DNA of 12,170 nt from an uncultured Candidatus Competibacteraceae bacterium. GTDB taxonomy: Bacteria; Pseudomonadota; Gammaproteobacteria; Competibacterales; Competibacteraceae. Positions 7,202 to 12,170 of this stretch are shown here, one piece after another (position 1 is the first letter of the stretch; each line of letters begins with the position of its first letter). Below the pieces are notes generated by a model that was not told the DNA's origin, made no database searches, and was given only the letters and a program-made list of their open reading frames with translations. Made by a program: the position numbers and the translations under genes. Location of the stretch: NCBI GenBank assembly GCA_937872125.1, contig CALMNY010000458.1, positions 1-12,170 of the forward strand. Direction: 5' to 3'.

Positions 7202-7753
7202 TCAGGGGTTGAGCGTTTGGTGAGCGAGCCAGTCGCGGATGGCGGAATGACTTTCCATGGGCGCCGAAGACTGGCCGCGCCGCGCCAGCCAGTCGCGGAC
7301 GGCGGGGCCGGTGCCAAGGGTCCAGGGTTTCAACCGTTCAATCGGTACCTGCCTGAAGTCGGCCAGTTCGTCGCCCAGGGTGATTTTACCCCGCGCCGGG
7401 ACGTGATAAGCCAGAATCAACTGGTTCATCTCGAAAAAGGCATAGTTGCCGATGAAATGGGTGGCGACAGCGTCCAGGCCCAGCTCTTCCTGTACCTCGC
7501 GCCGGATGGCTTCATCCGGGGTTTCCCTCTGTTCCAGAAAGCCGGTGATCAGGCCATACATCTTCTCTGGCCAGCTTTTATTACGAGCCAGGATGACCAT
7601 CCCGTCGAGTTCGACGATGGCGGCAACCACCGGCACGGGATTGTTCCAGTAGACATAACCGCAACCGGCAGCCATGCAGCGTTGCCGGGGACGGCCATGG
7701 ACGTCGGCAGAGTGGAGTGGCTGGCCGCATTGCGGGCAAAAGTGGACAGGCAT
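7202..7753 (-). CDS. Nudix hydrolase with N-terminal zinc ribbon
   Basis: 183 residues. Nudix enzymes cleave nucleoside diphosphates linked to another group. Seen: a zinc-ribbon-like start with Cys6, Cys9, Cys26 and Cys31 (CPQCG, then CMAAGC), then a complete Nudix box at 71-93 fitting GX5EX7REUXEEXGU: Gly71, Glu77, Arg85, Glu86, Glu89, Glu90, Gly92. It resembles the C-terminal half of NADH pyrophosphatase NudC, but the SQPWPFP motif that follows the box in NudC is absent, so the substrate is open. The C-terminal 30 or so residues contain a duplicated RDWLA motif. The ATG at 7753 has AGGGA 8 bases upstream. It is the first gene of a pair with the acyltransferase. Confidence 0.9.
   Translation of the reverse strand: MPVHFCPQCGQPLHSADVHGRPRQRCMAAGCGYVYWNNPVPVVAAIVELDGMVILARNKSWPEKMYGLITGFLEQRETPDEAIRREVQEELGLDAVATHFIGNYAFFEMNQLILAYHVPARGKITLGDELADFRQVPIERLKPWTLGTGPAVRDWLARRGQSSAPMESHSAIRDWLAHQTLNP
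7227..7305 (-). repeat. In-frame direct repeat in the 3' end of the Nudix gene
   Basis: Two 19-bp copies, at 7227-7245 and 7287-7305, differ at one base and are exactly 60 bp (20 codons) apart. They encode AVRDWLA and AIRDWLA in the C-terminal tail of the protein. This suggests a recent internal duplication; it looks like tail growth outside the catalytic domain. Confidence 0.7.
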
Positions 7754-7839
7754 CGAAAGTATCCCTGAGGCAGAAGTAGGCGCATCGTGGTGGAGTGAAA
7801 TCCGGTGTGTCTTGTACGGACTTGCAGGAAAAATTAACC

Positions 7840-7845
7840 TATACT
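7840..7845 (+). promoter_or_regulatory. Possible -10 element for argF
   Basis: TATACT matches five of six bases of the sigma-70 -10 consensus and lies in an AT-rich stretch. No good -35 lies at 16-18 bp; TTGTAC (7812-7817) is 22 bp away and TTGCAG (7822-7827) is 12 bp away. If used, transcription would start near 7852, just before the leader hairpin. Tentative. Confidence 0.25.
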
Positions 7846-7854
7846 TTTTTTGCG

Positions 7855-7888
7855 CGGCAGCTCGATTCGATGCTGCCGTTTTGATTTT
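7855..7888 (+). terminator. Terminator-like hairpin in the argF leader
   Basis: CGGCAGC (7855-7861) pairs perfectly with GCTGCCG (7872-7878) around a 10-base loop, and TTTTGATTTT follows at once (7879-7888). This is the form of an intrinsic terminator on the plus strand, yet the only plus-strand gene nearby is argF, starting 28 bp later. It may attenuate argF, end a small upstream RNA, or be a stabilising 5' hairpin. Confidence 0.45.
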
Positions 7889-7915
7889 AGCGAACGGCTT
7901 GCGGACTCCATTCTA

Positions 7916-8839
7916 ATGAAACCACGCCATTTTCTCAGCCTGTTCGATCTGACGCCCGCTGAATTGCAGCGCGTGCTGCGGCGCGCCAGCGTATTGAAAA
8001 CTCTGTATCAGCGGGGGGAGCGTTACGCCCCTTTTCCGGGGAAAGTACTGGCCATGATCTTCGAGAAGGCGTCCACCCGCACCCGGGTTTCCTTCGAGGC
8101 CGGCATGGTGCAACTGGGCGGCAGCGCCATTTTTCTCGCACCGCAGGACACCCAGTTGGGCCGGGGGGAGCCGATTGAGGACACCGCGCGCGTGCTGTCG
8201 GGTATGGTGGATCTGGTGATGATTCGCACCTTCGACCACGCCCGGGTGGAGCGCTTCGCCGCCTGTTCCACCGTACCGGTCATCAACGGCCTGACCGATT
8301 ACAACCATCCCTGTCAGTTGCTGGCCGACCTCCAGACGTTCATCGAGCAGCGCGGCGATATTCGTGGCCGCACGGTGGCCTGGATTGGCGACGGCAATAA
8401 CATGTGCAACAGCTATCTCAAAGCCGCCATTCAATGCGATTTCCAGTTGCGCATTGCGGTTGCGCCGGGCTACGAGCCGAACGCGGAACTGCTCAAGCAG
8501 GCCGCAGGCCGGGTGATTCTGCTGCGCGATCCGCTGGCCGCCGCCCGCGACGCCGATCTGGTCGCCACCGACGTGTGGTCGAGCATGGGCAAGGAAGATC
8601 AGCAACAGCGCCGGGCACGGGATTTTGCCGGTTACCAGGTTACCGCCGAGGTGATGGCCCAAGCCAGGCCCGACGCGATCTTTCTCCATTGCCTGCCCGC
8701 GCATCGGGGCGAAGAAGTCAGCGCCGAGGTGATTGATGGACCACAAAGCCGGGTTTGGGACGAAGCCGGGAATCGTCTGCACGCTCAGAAGGCGCTGATG
8801 GAATTTCTATTACTGGGCGAGGCGGCGCCGGAGGCATGA
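7916..8839 (+). CDS. argF: ArgF, anabolic ornithine carbamoyltransferase
   Basis: 307 residues, typical of anabolic OTCases. It joins carbamoyl phosphate and ornithine to make citrulline in arginine synthesis, in the cytoplasm, usually as a trimer. Seen: the carbamoyl-phosphate motif STRTR at 53-57, HPCQLLAD at 131-138, the ornithine-side motif VWSSMG at 220-225 in place of the common SMG loop context, and the catalytic [11 protein letters not shown] at 258-268 with Cys259. The frame runs 22 codons further upstream, but ATG 7916 gives [13 protein letters not shown], the usual start of the family, and the extension would cover the leader hairpin. The Shine-Dalgarno site is weak (GCGGA about 12 bases upstream). 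The gene stands alone and ends one base from the convergent glucosidase gene. Confidence 0.96.
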   Translation: MKPRHFLSLFDLTPAELQRVLRRASVLKTLYQRGERYAPFPGKVLAMIFEKASTRTRVSFEAGMVQLGGSAIFLAPQDTQLGRGEPIEDTARVLSGMVDLVMIRTFDHARVERFAACSTVPVINGLTDYNHPCQLLADLQTFIEQRGDIRGRTVAWIGDGNNMCNSYLKAAIQCDFQLRIAVAPGYEPNAELLKQAAGRVILLRDPLAAARDADLVATDVWSSMGKEDQQQRRARDFAGYQVTAEVMAQARPDAIFLHCLPAHRGEEVSAEVIDGPQSRVWDEAGNRLHAQKALMEFLLLGEAAPEA

Positions 8840-8840
8840 C

Positions 8841-10205
8841 TTAATTTTCATCACCGTTCGTGAACAGGGCGGCGCCCTGAGTGCGGATCGCCTCGGCGTA
8901 GAATCGTCCGCTGGCCTTGATCGTGCGGTGCTGAGTCGCATAGTCCACGTGAACCAGGCCGAAGCGTTTTGAATAGCCGTGCGCCCATTCAAAATTGTCC
9001 AGCAGCGACCAGACGAAATAGCCGCGCAAATCTACCCCCTGGCGCCGCGCCGCCCGCGCCGCCCGCAGATGGTCGCGCACATAGCGCCGCCGTAACGGAT
9101 CATCCACTGCGCCATCCGCTTGCGGCGGATCGTAAAACGCCGCGCCATTTTCGGTGATATACAGCGGCACGGGTCCGTAACGGCTGGCGACCCATTCCAG
9201 AATGTCGGTCAGCCCCTGGGGATACACCTCCCAATCCAGCGCGGTATGCGCTTGCCGATCCTGCCGGACCCCCGTCGTCTCCAGCGGCCAAACGCCCGGC
9301 GCTTCCCGCACTACTTGCCGGCTGTAATAGTTAATGCCGAGAAAATCCAACGGCTGGCGGATGAAATCGAGATCGGCATCGGCAAACGTGGGCCAGGCCG
9401 CGCCGAAAATCTCCGCTAGTTCGGGCGGATAATGGCCCAGGAACACCGGATCGAGGTAGTGGCGGTTGAAATAGGCGTCGGCCCGCATGGTGGCGCTCAA
9501 ATTCTCAACAGTCTCCTGGGCGGGGTATTTCGGTTCCAGATTGACCACCAGCCCGATCTGATGCCGACCCTCGGCCCGATAGACGTGCACCGCGGCGGCG
9601 TGCGCCCGCAACAGGTGGTGAGCGGCGATGGGCGCCGCATAGGGATTGCGCTGGCCAGGAGCGAGGACGCCATGCAGATAGCCGCCATCCACCACCACCC
9701 ACGGCTCGTTCAGCGTCACCCACAGCTTGACCCGGTCGTCCAGCGTCCGGAACAGCGTTTGCGCGTAGTCGCTGAACCAGTGGGCGCTGTCGGGATTCAG
9801 CCAGCCGCCGCGACGATCCAGCGCCACCGGCAAATCCCAGTGGTACAGGGTCAGCATCGGCTGGATGCCCCGCTCCAGCAATGTATCCACCAGCCGTTCG
9901 TAGAAACCCAGCCCACGCGGGTTGATCCGTCCACGCCCTTCGGGCAGCACCCGGCTCCAGGACACGCTGAAGCGGTAGGCGTTCAGCCCCAGTTCCCGCA
10001 TCAGTTCGACATCTTCCCGATAGCGACGGTAGTGATCGCAGGCCACGTCGCCGGTCTCGTTCGCATGAACCCGGCCTGGGGTGTGGGCGAATTCGTGCCA
10101 GATGCTCGGCCCGGCGCCATCCGCCAGCGGCGAGCCTTCGATCTGATAGGCTGAGGTGGCGGCCCCCCAGAGAAAATCAGCGGGGAATGGAGAAAAGTCC
10201 GACAT
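8841..10205 (-). CDS. Glycoside hydrolase family 1 beta-glucosidase
   Basis: 454 residues, standard for bacterial GH1 enzymes that hydrolyse beta-glucosides with retention. Seen: the N-terminal signature FPADFLWGAATSAYQIEG at 7-24 including Gln21, the sugar-binding HW at 122-123, TLNEPW at 164-169 with acid/base Glu167, NYY at 292-294, ITENG at 350-354 with nucleophile Glu352, and LLDNFEWAHGYSKRFGL at 401-417, whose Glu406 and Trp407 bind sugar. All are intact. There is no signal peptide, so it is cytoplasmic and needs imported or phosphate-free disaccharides; no partner transporter is seen here. The ATG at 10205 has GGAG 11 bases upstream. 6-phospho-beta-glucosidase is less likely from the ending but not excluded. 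It is divergent from the lipase-like gene. Confidence 0.95.
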   Translation of the reverse strand: MSDFSPFPADFLWGAATSAYQIEGSPLADGAGPSIWHEFAHTPGRVHANETGDVACDHYRRYREDVELMRELGLNAYRFSVSWSRVLPEGRGRINPRGLGFYERLVDTLLERGIQPMLTLYHWDLPVALDRRGGWLNPDSAHWFSDYAQTLFRTLDDRVKLWVTLNEPWVVVDGGYLHGVLAPGQRNPYAAPIAAHHLLRAHAAAVHVYRAEGRHQIGLVVNLEPKYPAQETVENLSATMRADAYFNRHYLDPVFLGHYPPELAEIFGAAWPTFADADLDFIRQPLDFLGINYYSRQVVREAPGVWPLETTGVRQDRQAHTALDWEVYPQGLTDILEWVASRYGPVPLYITENGAAFYDPPQADGAVDDPLRRRYVRDHLRAARAARRQGVDLRGYFVWSLLDNFEWAHGYSKRFGLVHVDYATQHRTIKASGRFYAEAIRTQGAALFTNGDEN

Positions 10206-10210
10206 TAGAT

Positions 10211-10239
10211 TTAAAACTCCAGGCCAGCGGTCTTATAGT
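10211..10239 (+). promoter_or_regulatory. Candidate sigma-70 promoter of the hydrolase-bioH pair
   Basis: TTAAAA (10211-10216, four of six matches to -35) and TATAGT (10234-10239, five of six to -10) are separated by 17 bp. They lie in the 117-bp divergent gap, about 85 bases before the hydrolase start. The same AT-rich bases also offer TATAAG on the minus strand for the glucosidase, but without a good -35. Moderate to low confidence. Confidence 0.35.
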
Positions 10240-10311
10240 GCATCGGGTCCAAATAGCAGACCCACTTGGAAATCGAAAGCACTTTTTGCAGTCTCCATGG
10301 CAACCGAATCC

Positions 10312-10325
10312 AGGAGCAGCTCATG
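10312..10325 (+). promoter_or_regulatory. Ribosome binding site fixing the hydrolase start
   Basis: AGGAG at 10312-10316 lies six bases before ATG 10323. This is the best site in the region and decides for this start over the in-frame TTG at 10266. Confidence 0.7.
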
Positions 10326-11579
10326 TCGCCTCCCTCTTCGTCAGAACCAGCCGATCCCGCTGGAACTGCCCCTCCCGTCACCGGTTATTATTCCGCGCTG
10401 AAGATCGGCTTTCAGGAAACGACTCGGCGCATCCAGGAGATGCACCGCGCGATTACCGACCTGTCTTTTCAGGCGCAGCAGTGGATACCGGGCCTGGCTG
10501 GGCCGGCGCGGCTGGTGAAAAACGCGCACGACGCGATTACCGATGGGGTTTACGCCACCATCCGCCAGAGCGGTGGTGGGTTGCTCGAAGCCGCCGCCCT
10601 GCTCGAACAGCGCGCCGCCGCCAGCGCGCCCACCCAGGCTGCGCCGCCCAGCCGGCTGGCCATCGGTCTGCGCAGCGCGCTCAACGCCGCCGTGGGCGAT
10701 CATCTGGCCAGCAGTGCCAACCCACTCGCCATTATCATGGGTTTCTACGCCGCCGGTCATCATCCCATCCCACTCACCGCCGCCGGTCTGCGCGCCCATT
10801 TGCCCGATCCCAGCGACCGCCTGGTTATTTTCATCCACGGCCTTGGCTGCGACGAGCAGAGCTGGGAACCCGCCGCCAGAACCGCTGAGGATGCGCCAAG
10901 CCTCCCCTACGGCGCGCGGTTGCAAGCCGATCTGGGCTACACCCCGCTCTACCTGCGCTATAACACCGGCCTGCCGATTACGGACAACAGCCGCCAACTG
11001 GCGGGACTGTTGTCCGATCTCATTGCCGTCTGGCCGCTGCCGGTGCGGGAACTGGTGCTGATCGGTCACAGCATGGGTGGCCTGGTGGCGCGTGGCGCTT
11101 GCGACGAGGCCGCCGCCAAGAATCTGCCCTGGCTGCAGCCGACCCATATGGTGATCTGTCTGGGTTCGCCACATCGCGGCGCTCCCCTGGCGAAAATGGG
11201 CCACGTAATCACCACCGCCTTGCATCTCTCCAAGGTGACCGCACCCCTGGGCAAAATGGCGGCCACTCGCAGCGCCGGCGTCAAGGATTTACGCCACGGG
11301 TTGCGCGCACAGGAGGAACGCACTCAAGCCGCAGCGACAGCGTCTGGCGTGGCCTACCGCTTCATCAGCGCCAACCTGACCGAGGACCCCGATCACCCCA
11401 TCGGCCACATCCTGGGCGACGGTTTGGTCACCCTCGGCAGCGCCATGCCGCCCGAACTGGCGAATGACGTGGATTCGGTTCGCCTGGGCGGTCTGGGCCA
11501 CATGGCTCTGCTGAACGAACCACGGGTGTATGAGCAGATCAGGCAATGGCTGAAAACACCCACCGAGAGCGATCCATGA
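10323..11579 (+). CDS. Alpha/beta-hydrolase, lipase/esterase-like, with N-terminal helical domain
   Basis: 418 residues. The hydrolase fold starts at about residue 165: VIFIHGLGCDEQSW (His172 region, oxyanion side), nucleophile Ser250 in GHSMGG at 248-253, then LGSPHRGAPL at 280-289, probable acid Asp366 in GDGLVT, and probable catalytic His393 in GLGHMAL. The spacing and the LGSPHRG stretch recall PGAP1-like or triacylglycerol-lipase-like hydrolases. The first 160 residues have no motif I know and are mainly helical, Ala-rich in the middle (LLEAAALLEQRAAA). There is no signal peptide or membrane segment, so it is probably cytoplasmic. ATG 10323 is chosen for its strong ribosome site. Its stop overlaps the bioH start as ATGA, so translation is probably coupled. 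The substrate is unknown; an intracellular ester, thioester or storage polyester are possibilities. Confidence 0.85.
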   Translation: MSPPSSSEPADPAGTAPPVTGYYSALKIGFQETTRRIQEMHRAITDLSFQAQQWIPGLAGPARLVKNAHDAITDGVYATIRQSGGGLLEAAALLEQRAAASAPTQAAPPSRLAIGLRSALNAAVGDHLASSANPLAIIMGFYAAGHHPIPLTAAGLRAHLPDPSDRLVIFIHGLGCDEQSWEPAARTAEDAPSLPYGARLQADLGYTPLYLRYNTGLPITDNSRQLAGLLSDLIAVWPLPVRELVLIGHSMGGLVARGACDEAAAKNLPWLQPTHMVICLGSPHRGAPLAKMGHVITTALHLSKVTAPLGKMAATRSAGVKDLRHGLRAQEERTQAAATASGVAYRFISANLTEDPDHPIGHILGDGLVTLGSAMPPELANDVDSVRLGGLGHMALLNEPRVYEQIRQWLKTPTESDP

Positions 11580-12170
11580 CCGAGCCGCTCTACTCCCACA
11601 CCCTCGGTTCCGGGCCGGATGTAGTGTTATTGCACGGCTGGGGGATGCACTCTGGTGTCTGGGAAGATGTGGTGGAAGGTCTGCTCGACCATCACCGGGT
11701 TACGCTGCTCGACCTGCCCGGTCACGGCTACAGCCGCGCATCGGGATCGGGCCATACCCTGGACGATTTGGCGGCGGCGGTGCTGGCCATCGCGCCGCCC
11801 CGCGCCGCCTGGGTCGGCTGGTCGCTGGGTGGACTGGTCGCGCAACAGACCGCGCTCATGGCCCCGGAACGGCTCAGCCGGTTGGCGCTGGTCAACAGCA
11901 CGCCCTGTTTCGTTCAGCGCCCGGACTGGCCGCACGGCGTCGCTCCCTTGGTGCTCCATCGCTTCGCCGAGGAGTTGCGCCAGGACTATCGCGCCGTGCT
12001 CAAGCGCTTCATCGCCCTCGAAGTCCACGGCAGCGAACACGCCAGCGCCCAGTTGCGCCAGCTTAAAGCCATGCTGTTCCAGCACGGTGAGCCGGACGTA
12101 ACAGCCCTGGAGGATGGGCTGGCGATTCTGGAAACGGCTGACCTGCGCGCTGACCTGCCGCGCATCGCCT
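11576..12170 (+). CDS. bioH: BioH, pimeloyl-[ACP] methyl ester carboxylesterase (3' end outside window)
   Basis: 198 codons are visible and the frame is still open at the window edge (the full protein is usually about 255-260 residues). BioH removes the methyl group from pimeloyl-ACP methyl ester, ending the BioC/BioH route to the biotin side chain. Seen: LLHGWGMHSGVW at 18-29 (oxyanion region), DLPGHGYSR at 46-54, the nucleophile motif GWSLGG at 81-86 with Ser83, the CF pair in STPCFVQRPDWP, and the lid region with LKRFIALEVHGSE, all matching E. coli BioH in order. The catalytic Asp and His would lie beyond the edge. The ATG at 11576 overlaps the upstream hydrolase stop by 4 bp. No bioF, bioC or bioD is seen here; they may lie downstream. 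Confidence 0.93.
   Translation, partial: MTEPLYSHTLGSGPDVVLLHGWGMHSGVWEDVVEGLLDHHRVTLLDLPGHGYSRASGSGHTLDDLAAAVLAIAPPRAAWVGWSLGGLVAQQTALMAPERLSRLALVNSTPCFVQRPDWPHGVAPLVLHRFAEELRQDYRAVLKRFIALEVHGSEHASAQLRQLKAMLFQHGEPDVTALEDGLAILETADLRADLPRIA

Noticed and set aside
7850-7915. 22-codon N-terminal extension of ArgF
   Set aside because: It crosses the leader hairpin, has no ribosome site, and does not look like ArgF sequence.
9432-10154. 240-codon plus-strand frame over the glucosidase
   Set aside because: It is antisense to an intact GH1 gene. Its His/Gln/Val-rich composition is that of a reverse-frame shadow.
10266-10322. TTG start 19 codons upstream for the lipase-like gene
   Set aside because: The start at 10323 has AGGAG at ideal spacing; the upstream TTG has no comparable site.
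11655-12101. 148-codon plus-strand frame inside bioH
   Set aside because: It is the +1 shadow of the bioH frame, which is open from 11576 to the window edge and matches BioH throughout.

Overview
The window is GC-rich DNA, densely coding on both strands. It looks like a chromosomal segment of a gammaproteobacterium. The regulator is a CysB-type protein rather than a generic LysR protein, the acyltransferase resembles the E. coli YihG family, and the last gene is a BioH-type esterase. A Competibacter-like or Chromatiales-like glycogen-storing organism would fit the tandem GH57 genes, but that is a guess from style and not shown by the sequence. I saw no tRNA, rRNA, CRISPR array, transposase or phage gene.

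Layout. (1) Positions 1-1989, plus strand: the 3' part of one GH57 glycoside hydrolase gene, then a complete second GH57 gene. A strong 13-bp hairpin lies between them. (2) Positions 2089-5937, minus strand: a tightly packed sulfate/thiosulfate uptake operon, cysT-cysW-cysA-cysB. Neighbouring genes are 2 bp apart or overlap by 4 bp, and cysB starts with TTG inside the cysA stop. An AT-rich leader containing a 26-codon ORF with its own Shine-Dalgarno site precedes cysT. No periplasmic sulfate-binding protein gene is present. (3) Positions 6264-7753, minus strand: a zinc-ribbon Nudix hydrolase followed by a YihG-type membrane acyltransferase, ending at a plausible intrinsic terminator. (4) Positions 7916-8839, plus strand: argF, whose leader contains a hairpin with a T-rich tail. 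(5) Positions 8841-10205, minus strand: a GH1 beta-glucosidase that meets argF tail to tail with one base between them. (6) Positions 10323-12170, plus strand: a cytoplasmic alpha/beta-hydrolase (lipase/esterase-like), overlapping by ATGA the start of bioH, which runs off the window.

How the genes work together. The GH57 pair and the GH1 enzyme act on alpha-glucans and beta-glucosides. The cys operon imports sulfate and carries its own regulator as the last gene, which suggests a feedback loop. ArgF serves arginine synthesis, BioH serves biotin synthesis, and the acyltransferase serves phospholipid synthesis. This is mainly housekeeping metabolism and I found no convincing new defence or mobile system. 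The points most worth checking are the gene organisation and leaders of the cys operon, the argF leader hairpin, the hairpin between the GH57 genes, and the coupling of an uncharacterised hydrolase to bioH.
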